A stretch of 64,000 nt of DNA, from the NCBI GenBank assembly GCA_900660155.1, contig CABFPE010000004.1, positions 3,408,922-3,472,921 on the forward strand, given 5' to 3'. Shown here piece after piece: positions 32,831 through 45,569 of this stretch. The notes below the pieces were generated by a model. That model saw nothing but the letters and a program-made list of their open reading frames with translations, did no database searches and had not been told where the DNA came from. The stretch is from Hofstenia miamia (Eukaryota > Xenacoelomorpha > Acoela > Hofsteniidae). Made by a program: the position numbers and the translations under genes. The first letter of the stretch is position 1. Each line of letters starts with the position of its first letter.

Positions 32831-35800
32831 GTATTTCCATTGGCTGGTCAATTTATATATTCACCTCATTTCATTGGATAAAATCATTATTTTTCTTCTA
32901 CACAAACTTGACCTTCTTATTCTTTCTGATAAATGTTTTGTTGAAACACCATCACATGGTTATAACCTGCTAACACAGGAGATGATGTCCCCACCACCTG
33001 CACCTGCAAAAGAAAAACACAAGACTCACCACAAATGAGGATGTCTTATAGTCAATAAAAATTTGATTGTCTTCCCCATCTCCAACATGAGCAACGATAA
33101 CCATGTTTTACAATGCTTAAACAAGGTTAATTCCCAACCATAAACCTGTATTTTTTCAAATGCAAGCCCAGCTAGCAAACTACCAAAAAAAACTCTGGCT
33201 AATAATTGAGGACATTGTTCAGCTGAACACATGATATGGTATCATGGTAAAGATAAGACTCAACAATGGTTTTTACCACTTCCTACCTAAATGATATGTC
33301 AATGCATTGGGTGAGGATTACAAAACTCAGGTAAGTAAAAAACGATTTCACAATGATGACATGGAAATCATGAGTGGTGGCAATAATGTAAATGATATTG
33401 TATTAGAATTCAGTAAATAAAAATATAGTTTTGTTTTCTACATCTCTTTCTACATGTACAGTTTTATAAAAATAATACTAGTAAAAATCATTGATTATTA
33501 GTTACAGTGGCTTTGCAATAAACTTTTTAAATTTACATTGATTATTAGCAAATGTAGAAATTTAAAATATTCTTTTATACAGTCTATAGAATTTCCCATG
33601 TTCTGTGGGTACCAATAGCTGTGATTGAGTAAATTTTCCTCAGGTTGAGAGATTAATTGACTTAAAAACTCACAGTTCATTCTATCACATGCCCAAAACA
33701 CAGTTTCTCTTCTTCCAGACAAATTCAGAGATTTGATAAAAGTAATCATTTGCTCATTTGTTAGGTTTCCTTCTGTAAACCCAATAATAATAAAATAATT
33801 ATTAATTAAAAATTAATTTTTATATTTTCAACTATTATCATGTATTGTTTGTTTGGAAAATATTTCATAAACCAGTGTTTTTATTCACATGGATATGGAC
33901 TAAACCTTGATTTAATGGGTCAGCTTCTATTTTTGATTGAAATTGTATGTGTAATAATATTTCTTCTATAAATTATATTTTCTCCATTTTTTTGTTTTTT
34001 ATTTTAAGCAAATGATAATTTTTTGTTGCATGCTATTTATTTTTGAAGAATTTACTAATTGATTTTGATGTAACCTATAATGATCACAAAAAACTTTAGT
34101 TTTGTATTTAAGCAAAATGTTAATTTTGTGTTTGACATATATTTTGCAAAACCAGGAATTTTTACTTCTTTGCTAATCCAGCTTGTAATAAACATAAAAG
34201 AGATATAATTGATCTTGTAATTTAAGCAAATGATAATTTTAGCATTTATATTTATTTTTTAAGAATTTTACTAATGCTATTGTAACTCATAATAAAACAG
34301 AGACTTCATGTTAAACATAGTTAATTTACATAATTTAGTGAAAATAACATATATGAATAATATTTCAGTTTACATTACATGGGTGATGTTAATAATAATA
34401 GCATTTAGTATTCTACATGTCTAAAAATAAAACACAGATGGAGAGTTATATATGCATCTAATTCAAATACATCTATGCAAAAAAGAAAGTTTAATGTAAA
34501 GTTCACTTGATTGCACCCTTGTCATCTTCCCACCAATTAATAGCTTCACATCCTCTTCATTAACCTGAGATGTATATCTTCTTGGAAGATAGCAGTATTC
34601 ATTTCTATTGAGTGTGAGCTATATTGCTCAACCATACCTTGTTTCTAATGACATTGCATGTTGTATTTCTCTCCACTCTCTGATTTGGACATTGGTGCAT
34701 TAGATTCTAGTACCAGATGGGTTATTACCAACATCTTGGAGGGCTTTCATCAGTCTTCCTTGATTGTAAATCTCTTCATTGCACATTTTAACAACTTATT
34801 TCTGATTTGAATGTATAATAATTTTTAAAAAAGGATACTAGGGTTTTATACCCCTAAAATCAAGTAACCCCTTAAAATCAAGAACCAATAAACTTTTCAA
34901 GATCTGGATGCTGGAAGCCAATAATTTTTGGGTACTAATGATTTTAATTTCCACTAGATGATGCTAATGAAATACAATACTCAGCTAACTAAATTTTTTA
35001 AAAAAATATATATATGTCAATGTATACAACTATATGAATTTACAAATTTTAGCTAACCCATGTTAAGTTTTAAAACTAAAAGTATTTAAGGTGGATGGTT
35101 ATATGAATTTTGCTAATGTTTTAACTTGAAATAATTATTTTTAGTTGTTAACCCATGCTAGGTTTTAGAACAAAAAGTATTTATGGTTATACAAACTTGG
35201 TAATATTTCAAAAAATGAAATGAAAATAATAATATCTATATGTTAGTATTTCTTGTACTTTGTTATTTAATTAGATGTATACATACAAATTGGTGTATGA
35301 GATAGGAAAAAGATAAATACACAACTAGTTACATTTTATTTATTTAAAGCTTATCAACTATACACAATTCTAAATAATGTCCATGCTTGAGAGAAAGTGT
35401 TATATGTCTGTTTTTATATTCTAACAATGTAAAAATTTGTGAAATTGCAAAGTCTAATGAAAACCCATCTTTGTACATCTTATCCATGTTGGCTTTTAAT
35501 ATTTGCACTGAATCAAATGTATGTGGGAGATTTTCACAACATACCCATTATAATTTTGACATATCAATTATACAATCTTCATTGTCAACCCCAAAACATG
35601 TCTCACACTGCACCTCTGATGGGTGAAATTGAATGTGTAATATTTTATTTTTTGTAAGCAGAATATCCTCATAATTTACCAGTTTATCCAAATTTATTAA
35701 TATACACAACTGGTCTTCCAATAGAATGAATTTTTGTAGTATGTTGCCAAAACTTGATTCAAAAGCTGAACAGGGTTCCATCTCTCCCAAAAAATTGTTA

Positions 35801-36385
35801 ATATTTAATTAAAATATCTATAAATTTTATACACCCACAAGATTTGTGATAGGCTAATTTCACTCTTTTAAAAATTTCTATATATGGTAATATTTAATAA
35901 TAGTAATACCTGGTTTACTGTATATCCAAAAAATTTTAAAAAATGTTTAAAAAAAGTCAAACAAAGACATGTGAATTCCTATCATGTTAAGTTTACATTT
36001 TAAAAATCTGGTGCAACTCCTTTTGCAAAATACTGGGAAAATTATTTAGTATGATTTTAACCACCCACTTTAGTATTGCCAATCACCTGAAAACTTGTTG
36101 TTTTAAAAGCTTTTACATTAAAACTTTTCCCGCAAAATATACAAGTTGTGTTTTAACAGAATTTTTATAAAAGCATTTCTTGGAGAACCTGTCAACATGT
36201 CAAAATGTTAAAAGTTTTTGCATAAACTCATTATGGAAGGCAATTAACGTTACACCTTGGTAATTGGATATTTTGATTTGTTTGCTCATCCAATCATAAA
36301 CCCTAGATTAGCAAAACTGAATTCCATTCTCATTTTCAACTTTTAGTTATTAAGTTTGTTTTTAATTTATGTATTACCTTTAAAA
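32831..36385. other. Polinton B interior, unassigned coding-like scraps
   Basis: AT-rich. Minus-strand frames at 33,026-33,232, 33,498-33,749, around 34,500-34,790 and 35,350-35,790 have protein-like composition but no domain I recognise. They may be decayed Polinton structural genes on the strand opposite the polymerase. Nothing else is supported. Confidence 0.35.
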
Positions 36386-36744
36386 TGTCTTTCAATAATG
36401 TCAAATATGACCAAATTATTGACGACAACCTTTATAAAACTGAGTCACAAATTTTCTTCAATGCAACCATGTGAGTCATTACATTACTTTTTTCCTGTTT
36501 ATCTAAGTTGTTTATTATGTGTTATTAAACAAATATTTTTAGTTTCTATAATATTCCAGAAGACACAAATTCTCCACCCAAACTTTTCAGCAAATTGTTC
36601 CAAAATTTTAAGAACCAGGTTGAAGAAATGATCATAGAATTCAAATGCACTCAAATTGGTTGTGGAGATGATCAACCTATCACATCAGGTACAAGCAACA
36701 CCCAGACTGCTAACAATGTTTCCACAAACAACAGTACCACATGA
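36386..36744 (+). pseudogene. Polinton B small gene remnant (tentative)
   Basis: Short acidic, Asn/Ser/Thr-rich coding-like stretches on the polymerase strand with intron-like signals (GTGAGT, then TTTTTAG) between them. Function unknown. 36,745-37,439 after it is AT-rich with nothing I can name. Confidence 0.3.
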
Positions 36745-37439
36745 GTATGCTTTTTTTTAAATTTGTGTTTGCCATCTTTTACATTTTAAAAACATGATAA
36801 AGTTTTTTACATTTAAATAATTTATTTAATTTGAAAGCATTTATTTTAATTGTCAAGGGTCTATTTCCTAGCCATTATTTATTTTTTTTTAAAAATAAAA
36901 CACATTCAAAATTTCCATTTTAGTGAAAACAATTACTGATTTTTTAAGTAATGAGATTTTAAAATTTTGCAGATGTATTTTTCAAAAAAAATTAGTCTTA
37001 TTGTTGATGCTAGAACAAGTCTTTGAAATTACACAGGTGTGTGCTTTTAAAATTAGAAAGAATGGAATTAAATATTTGATTTTCTTGTACTTGGATATTA
37101 TCTCTCTAAAATGGATTTTATTCTCAGACCTAATTTCCTCTAAATTTAGTTAAAATATGCATGTATCTTTGTTCTCTCTCTGTATTTTAAATAATTGTGC
37201 AATTATTTTTAAAAGTGTCTTTCTTTGTTTTTGCCTAATTAGACATTTGGTGTTTCCTCAATAAACATTTTAAATGTAATTAGCATTTTACAGAGAGAGA
37301 GAGTTATCATTATTGATAGTGTTTAATTTTTGCATGTGCATGCATTAATATCTATTTACATTACATTGCCAATTCTATCTATCAAAGCATTTTGTGTGAA
37401 TTTATTTAAATGTTATACTGATATTTTTTCCCTGTATTG

Positions 37440-40400
37440 TGTTTATGAAACTATTCTATCCAAGGTTTTTTAAAAAATTTATTTTTCAAAAATTGATAAT
37501 TCCCTATCATTTACTAATACATGGTCTTTTTAGACCAAAGACAATATCTCAATATTTTTGTGGTTTGTGCACATACATGAGTCCCTGTCCAAAACAAGTG
37601 AGGTCACACCTCCATCTGAGGCATAAGTGAACAACAGTTAATTTTTGTGTGTTTTGTAAGCCCTATTTTGCGAGTAAACCATTTCTTTACAGTCATATTC
37701 ATAACCCCCATCCAAATGAGATTTTATCAAGTTCAGCTTTGAACACCAACAATAGCCATGAATTTACCATACACAGATTGGAAAATGCATGTTGGGGTGC
37801 TTTTTCAAATTAATTATCAAACAATCTTAACTTGATTGATGTTTATGATGCATTCTCAAACCATTACAGGGCAATACATGAGGTAATTTCAAATGAGGTT
37901 TCCACACACTATTTCATGAAAATTTATTTAATATGTGAAATCAAGATGGTGAAACCAGTGGAAAACAAGCAAGAAAAGTTGGCAGTACTTCACCCAACAT
38001 CACACCCCATATCAGTTTTTTGATTGGGTCTAAGTAAAATAAATTTCTATAGTTTAGTTGATGAAATTTTGAGTTATGATTGTATTTATGCCACAAATAG
38101 GAGTGGGTTATTTTAAAAAAAATCAATAGAGTTGGGCTCTGAGTGTCTAAATACTGGCCATCATGTGGAGGATCCTATATTCCATTACCTGACCACCTTA
38201 AAAGAAACAAATTCTTAGTAAATCTGAAAACTGGTCAATCAAACTTGTGTTTTGTCTACAGTGTATTAGCATGTCTCCACCCTGAAATTAAACAGAGATG
38301 TGAAATTGTAAGATTGAGCAAATTTCTAACATCACTAAAGTACAAGGGTCTCACATTCCCACTGTCAATTAATGACATATCCATTTTTGAAGTGTGGAAC
38401 TATATAAACATAAATGTATATTTGCTAAATGATCATTGTCTTGTGCCTGCATACATGTCTCCATGCCATCATCAGAAGACAGTCAATTTATTGTTGATTG
38501 AAGAAGAAGAAAAGAGTCACTACCTTGCAATCACAAATTTGAATGCATGTCTCTGATTTTCTAAAAAATAGAAATCAAGATTTTTTCTGTTCAAAATGTT
38601 TATCCAGATTCAAGACCCAAAAGAATTTATCAAATCACAAGAATAAATGCAACAGAGTTGCAGAGCCCAACATTACATTTACAGATCCTTCAAACAAAAT
38701 TAAATTTAAAGCATTTGCAGCCCAGAATTACATTCCTATCATTAGTACACTTGATATTGAGACAATTTCAAGAAAGGTCCACAACATGCAGCCTAACACA
38801 TCCACAAGCTATAAAATGTGCAAAGTTGAGCAAATTCCATCTGGTGTCTGTGTGGTGACAAGTAGCATGGACAAATTATTAACATGTGAGATATATACTG
38901 GTAAAAAATGTATGGAACAGAGGTGGAATCATTTATGTGAATTGGCAAAACACTTGTATGAGATGAAGCAATGCCATTGTGAACTGATAATATCAGAGGA
39001 GTAGTGAAGAGCCATGTTGTCATCAGTAACAAGATGTATAATTTGTAGAAACATGCTTGCCCATGATGATGTCAAAGTAATAGATCATTGTCATTTTTCC
39101 AGAGAAATAAGAGGGGTTGCACATAACAACTGCAATATTTTAATTCACAGCCCACAATTTACACCAGTTTTTGTGCATAATGGGAGCAAATATGATATGC
39201 ATATTTTGTTAAAAATTTGTGTATAAAAGATGGAGAGAAGGTATCATGCATCCCATACACTTCTGAAGTATTTTTATTGCTAAGTTTAATGGTGCCAGTT
39301 GACGGATATAATGATAAACATGGAGTTTACAAACCCATATACAAGGAACTTCGATTTTTGGATAGTTACTGGTTCATAAGTGATAGTCTGTCAAACCTCA
39401 CAAAAATATCAGAGTGGACAAGTATAAATTTTTAAATGATGGTATGGGGAAACAAAAAGCTGAAGCATTCTTCCATGGAAAGGGTGTATTCCCTTACTCA
39501 TGGTTTGATAGGTTTAATAAGTTTAATGAATTGAGCCTCCCAGATTTGGAGCACTGGAGAGACAGATTGACTGTCTCCCATTAACTCAGGAGGAGCTGGA
39601 TATTGAGTGTCAAAACACATGGGCATTGGATGAATGTACAAATTTTAAAAATTTCATGATAATTACTTGATTTCAGACATGTTATTAGTTTTAGATGTCA
39701 TGTGTAAATTTCAAATAGAAAGCATGGAAACATATAAACTTGACACTGCTTATTTTTTTACATTGTACAACTTTAGCTGGCATGAAATGCTAAGACATAC
39801 AGGAGTATCACTTGATCCAATACATGATGAGATGGAATTGAATTTTATTCAAGGTGGTATTTGTGGTGGGATGTGTTCAATATTTTCCAATTGATATTTT
39901 AGGGCTAATAACACACTAGTGGAGGGCTATGACCCTGAGAAGGAGACAAATTTCAGATTCTTTACAGATATGAATAGGCTCTACTCTGGAACCATGAGTT
40001 TAAGCTTGTCTGTGGGTGGACTGGCATGGTCTTCAGCAAAACTCGAAGAAATATTGTCTACCTCTCAAGAATCACATGCTGGCAGTGGATTTGGAATATC
40101 TGGATTATCCTCTTGATGAACACTTTGATTTCCTATTGGCTCCTTATAAAATGGTTGTTGAGGACAAGCACCTATTGCCATACCAGCTGGAAATAAAAAA
40201 TAAATTAAAAATAACACTAACACCCATACCCAAACTTGTGCAAACATTTTACAAAAAAGAAATTTTCATTGTGCATTATGAGGTGTTAAAGTTTTATGTT
40301 GAGCATGGACTTAAAATCACAAAATTCCATAAAGCCAATGAATTTAAGCAGGTACCATTTTTAAAGTCATATATTGACTTAAACATGAGCAAATGCATGG

Positions 40401-41070
40401 CTGCATGCAATGAATTTGAGAAGGCATTCTATAAGTTAATGTTGAATGCTGTGTTTGGAAAGTGTATGGAGAATTTGAGTAAACAAGTAAATATAAAGTT
40501 TGCACACAAATATGGAATCTGTGGAAAAGTTGATTAAGAAACCTGAATTTAAATTGTATAACATTGTCAGCAAGGATTTGGTTCAGGACATGCTGAGACA
40601 AAAGGATATTGAATGGAACTGACCCAACTATCTCAGAGCAGCTATACTCAATCTATCCAAGTTGTTAATGTTCAAATTCCATTATGAGGTTATGAAACCA
40701 TCTTTTAGAAACAGAATTACATTATTATATTCTGACATGGACTCACTACTCTATAAAATTAAGACAGAAAATTTGTATACAGAGCTGCTTGCATCCATCT
40801 CTCATCACTTTGACTTTTAAATTATCCAATATTGTCACCCCTATACTGTGATGTGAATAAAAAAGTGTACCTTAATGTCAAGGATGAATTGGCTGGGGTG
40901 TTTAAACTGTGTACTTTCACTCAAACCCAAACTATATTCTGTTGAATATATGAGCAAAAGTCATGAGATATTGGAGAAGGCCAGTGCAAAAGGTGTGACC
41001 CAGTCTGTAAAGCAGGTGATGAATTTTGATCTGTTCAAGAATATTCTTCTGCAAGAAGGTATCAACTGAA
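37440..41070 (+). pseudogene. Polinton B protein-primed family B DNA polymerase
   Basis: Recognisable parts in order: a Cys/His finger near 37,550-37,630 (FCGLCTYMSPCP), then CGGSYIPLPDHLKRNKF near 38,160-38,210, which is diagnostic of Polinton PolB. Next come exonuclease motif I (STLDIET) near 38,745, an endonuclease-VII-like block (CIICRN ... DHCH ... HNNCN) at 39,030-39,140, and an exonuclease II-like HNGSKYDMHIL near 39,170-39,210. The palm has LMLNAVFGKCMEN near 40,440 and the catalytic YSDMDS near 40,730. In a live element it copies the genome from a terminal protein primer. Strongly broken, ten or more breaks. Confidence 0.9.
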
Positions 41071-41240
41071 GACTGACCAGGATCTGATCACATGGGCATT
41101 CAATTAGTGTGGAGACCTCAAACCATATTGCCCTGTCATGCTATGATAACAAGTGCTTACTTGTTAATAGCATAGAAATGCTACCATATGGACTTAGAGT
41201 AATTTAATATTTCCACATGTTTATAAAGTTAAAATTTTTG

Positions 41241-42620
41241 TTTAGATATTGAAAAGATTAATAATTCTCCACCAAGCAGTTCTACACTAATTGATGAGGG
41301 ATTAAAACACCTTTGCCTAGGTATATGGAAATTTATATTGTATGTGTTATTAATTAATATTTTAGATTCTAATGTATAGTAATTCCCATTTCATTCTTCA
41401 CCTCCCTCCTGTACTCACTCCAAGTCCTTGTATATGATAATTGTGAAATTTTTGTTTAGTTTATTAATATTTTGTTTAGATATATTCCCCATGTTTATGT
41501 ATAGCCAGCTCACTCCATTCTCCATGTCCATGTGAATTTGTTATATTTCTCTATGTATGTTTTTGTCAAGATTATTATAAAAATAATTCCATGTTTAGAC
41601 AATTCTCTGTTTAATTGATTAGCCCACATACAAAGTTTGCTCCATTCTCTGTGACTTTGTATTTTGTTAAATTTCCATGCATATGTTTTTGTCAACAATG
41701 TTACAAATTAATGTTTTGTTTAGACAATTCTCCCTTTGAATAATTTTCTGATGCTTGTCAAAAAGAAAATCTGTTCTCTCCAATGCTCCCCATGTCTAAT
41801 TTATCTTGCCAATGTTATAATTTAATTAATTTACTGTTTATTTATGTAAATGTAGTTTCCACACAAGACTGTAATAATATATTCTCTGATGAATGTTTTG
41901 TTCAACAACTGAAAAAAATCCATTCTCTCCAGTGCTCCCCACATCTAATTTATCTTGCAAATGGTATAATTTAATTAATTTACTGTTTATTTGTATATGA
42001 TTTAGCTTTAAAACAAGATGATATAATTATTCTCTGCTGAAAAACCCATCTCTCAATGCTCAAGATTCTCTGGTTAAAACACCACCCACACATTGCCTCA
42101 TGTATTTTTTATCTTGCAAACAGTATGATCTATTTAATTGATTAATGTTTACATGCTTGTTTAGCTTCTACAATAATGCAAAACAATATGTTCTCCACAA
42201 AATAGAAAAATGTCTCCCCACTGCTGATGAAATCTTATACAATAAAATGGTATAATTGAAATTAATTATATTTTGCTTATGGTTTACTTAGATCCCCACA
42301 TGTTCAAAAGAAAAAAGTTTTCCATCATCAACTGATAAAAGAATGCCTCTTTGATGCTAACAAATCTTGCACAATAAATATGGTAAAACAAATTATTTAT
42401 ATATATTTTGCTATGGGTTATTTAGTTCCACCAACTATACAAAGTTTGCCATCACTGGTGATTTGGTTTTAAAACATTTAGTCTGTTGTTGTTCTACCAG
42501 AAGAAGAAGAATTGTTCCTGTCATATAAAACAATTTCCTTTTATTACTCACTCAATATTGGGGGATACAATTTATTGTGATATTTGATTTTAATTGTTAT
42601 TTAGTCTCAATGAGCAGTCT
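41241..42620 (+). repeat. degenerate array, period about 120-160 bp
   Basis: (T)TTAG occurs at about 41,241, 41,361, 41,475, 41,594, 41,719, 42,001, 42,160, 42,287, 42,421 and 42,600, with a TGTAG at about 41,850. Many are followed by a 50-70 bp C-richer part with ATTCTC or CTCCCCA and then an AT-rich spacer. The units at 41,777 and 41,931 share CTAATTTATCTTGC and AATTTAATTAATTTACTG. Confidence 0.6.
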
Positions 42621-43159
42621 CTATGTAATTCTTAAGAAAAAAAAGCAGGATGTTAGCAGATAACCATTGCGTGCATTGTCCCTCATTTCTACTGAGTAAA
42701 ACCAGTTATCTTGGCATATTATGCACAATGAGAAAGCACACAATGAATTACACAGATGTTAATCATGGAAGCCAATTAAAACATGCATGGGACATATTAC
42801 CCTTTTATTTGTTAATATCAATTTCTCTGGCTTACAATAATACTTAAATCTGTGGTTATTTAATATTTAATGTTAAAACAGAGTATCTAAAAAAATCTTG
42901 ACTTATATTATTATTTGCATATGTGTGATGGAATGGTAGGTACATGGTGAATGAAGACAAATACATGTCTAGCAGATGGTGAAAACAGTTGGAGACCAGA
43001 TGAACTAAAACATAGACAAACTTCCCTAGTGTAGTTTACCATCATTATAAGTGGAATGTGTATAATATACATGTATTTTGTCTTGTTTTTAAAATGTGGG
43101 CTTTGCCATGCTCACTTAAATATTTAGTTTTTGTTTTAGAAAATGACGAATTTTGTTTT

Positions 43160-43445
43160 TAACACATACACTAGACAATGCATTTTTTTACTACTGTCTA
43201 TAAAAATCTAAATGTTTTTATTATTATCAAATTTCTTGTTGTTTAACTATGTTTTAAAATTTTTCCAAATGTATTAACAAAATAGTTTAAAATTAGTTTT
43301 GTTTTTTAACACATACACTAGACAATACATTTTATTACTAATGTCTATAAAAATTCAAAATGTTTTTTATTACATTGAATTGTGATCTCTTTTTGTTAAA
43401 TTAAATGTTTAATATTTTCCATTTGTATTATTGGAACAGGTTAAA
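43160..43445. repeat. tandem duplication of about 145 bp
   Basis: Two imperfect copies, each starting TAACACATACACTAGACAAT (43,160 and 43,309), side by side. Confidence 0.75.
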
Positions 43446-43589
43446 ATAGTTTACTTGCTTAAAAACGAAATGGTGTTTTTGTGAATGAACTAGTGTGTTT
43501 TGAAAACAAAATGTAGACTATTTGAAAAAAATTCCTGAAAAGTGAGTTAAACACTGTACTTGCAAGGAAAAATATTAATTGGTTGGAAA

Positions 43590-45569
43590 AAACATGATAC
43601 AATAAATGAGTTAACAAGGTATATTAACAAAAATTAGTGTGTAGCATTTACATGTAGCATAATACCAAAAAATGAAATAAACATTTTGCATAGTGATGGT
43701 TAATCAATTGAAGCAAATGAAATTTTTTAAAGTGTGTTATTATAAAATACATAGGTGTAACCCATGTAAATAACATGAGGTATACCAACCAAAATCATGT
43801 AATGTCACTATAGCAAAACACACCATGAATGTAAACTAAATTTAGTCACCATGATATGTATATGTTGGCCCTAACATGAATCATTGTAAATGTAAGTAAA
43901 CCTACTTGAAAAATCAATTAAAAAAAGTGTCACAAATCAATTAGCAGTTGTCAAAAACCAATTAGTGTTAATAATGTCAAGTGGGTGAGTCAGCAATTAA
44001 ACAACCATCAATATTGGTGAATCAGCTAAGTGTTACAAGAACTTCAAGGTGTCCCATTGAAACAGGGTCTCCCCTTGTATCACTACTGTTCAGCATGTGC
44101 TACCTCCTCACTCTTGGCAGCTAACTTCTCAATTATATTATACATTAGAGAACTACAAGACAAAACTCTTAGGAAGAATTATTTAGATGAGTTATTAAGC
44201 AACTATCATATAACATAAATACCAAATGAGAGTTTTGAAAAGAATTGGAGCTCCTTATCAAAATCAGGTCTCTCAATTAATGACTAAATTAAACTCACAT
44301 ATGTACATGGTAATCACATTTGTAAAGAGAGATGCTTCTACTATATTCTTAGTAAGACATCATGCCATAACATGATTTCATGTTTTTGATGCAATTATGG
44401 ATGTATTCATACAGAGGCAACAAGATCATATACAACCACATAGGATGTGACATGACACCTAAACATTGCATCACCACAAAGCCATGCATTGTAGAAGATG
44501 CAACAATATCAATACAAAGGCAACACACAATCATACCCATCAGAGTAGAGGATATGGCATGGTGAACAGCATGGGTAATATGAATACCACAGCAAATGAA
44601 ACATAACCCTGTAAGAATGTAGAAGATGTGACAATAGGAGTGATGATATTTGATAATTTTCAAATAGAGCTCTGAGTAATTAAAAACATTGAAAATCAAA
44701 ACACCTAAAGAGCTTAATTTCACACTTTTGGAAACAATAAGGTACATGTATTTAAGAAGTGATATGAAGGCAAGCTTATTCTAACATACAATTTCAAAAA
44801 ACCTTGACCCTACATTTAAACTTAAAATAAAGGAAAACATTAAGTCTTAAATAAGCAAATCTTTCTTATGCCTAATCCTTCACTATAATTAAGCTTGCAT
44901 TTTACATACAACACATAATGAGTAAACTAATTATTTAATATGATGTATTATAAAATTGATTATATAAAAAATTAATGCTTGATTTAATACACAATATGTA
45001 AAATGATATAAATTACTCACAATAATAAAATTGAACACTAATTCTTGGAATTTCAGATATCAAAAATAGTATTTCATTAAGTTGGAAAAGATAGAGTCTA
45101 ACTAAAAATATGTGCAACAAATACAATGGCTAAGTTCCCACTTTTGGATGTCATCTGTTAGGTTGCATTTTTTAGGCTTTTTACATTGTAGTGTTTGCAA
45201 AGCATAATTTTCATTTGATAAACTGAGAAATTAAGTGTTACCTACATCATGAAATTTTAATTTTTCAAATGTTTTTGTTCTGTTGTTTGAATTTTAGATT
45301 GGGAAAGAGTTTTTTTAATTAAATTATTGGCTTTTCCTTGAAAATTTGTTTATTTATAATGCTTACAAAATTTTTTAAATGAATGTAATTAATAAATTTT
45401 ACAAAATCACTTGAAATAAATTAAAAATTAACAACTTAAAAATATAATTAGAGCAAATGCATTTATAGTGATGTCACAGTTTGAAAATTAGATATAAATA
45501 TTATTATTATTATTGAATAGTTCCCTAACTTGTTATTTTAAAATTTTAAAAAGTTTTGAGTTTACAACT
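43590..45569. repeat. right terminal inverted repeat of Polinton B
   Basis: Inverted copy of 30,867-32,830. The outer part includes the 132-codon frame (44,349-44,747, minus strand). Confidence 0.88.

Larger units (their letters stand above)
41071..43589. other. Polinton B interior after the polymerase, repeats only
   Basis: Holds the periodic array at 41,241-42,620 and a small tandem duplication at 43,160-43,445 (listed separately). No domain is seen. 42,650-42,847 has a 65-codon frame without recognisable content. Confidence 0.5.
30867..45569 (+). mobile_element. Polinton/Maverick B, fossil
   Basis: A 14.7 kb element with about 2 kb terminal inverted repeats (30,867-32,830 and 43,590-45,569). 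The main recognisable gene is the protein-primed DNA polymerase at 37,440-41,070. Coding-like scraps occur on both strands between 33,000 and 36,750. Integrase, ATPase and capsid are not recognised inside. Size, long TIRs and the polymerase fit Polinton. CpG is nearly absent and the polymerase is broken in many places (ten or more), so the element is old, yet the arms are about 98-99% identical over the parts compared. No clear 6 bp target duplication is seen. Confidence 0.82.

Noticed and set aside
44380-44565. plus-strand ORF in the right Polinton B arm
   Set aside because: Antisense shadow of the 132-codon frame, with the same mirror image in the left arm.
30867-45569. a 6 bp Polinton target-site duplication at the outer ends
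   Set aside because: The flanks as read (…GGACTT on the left, ACAACT… on the right) do not form a convincing direct repeat, and the exact arm ends are uncertain by a few bases.
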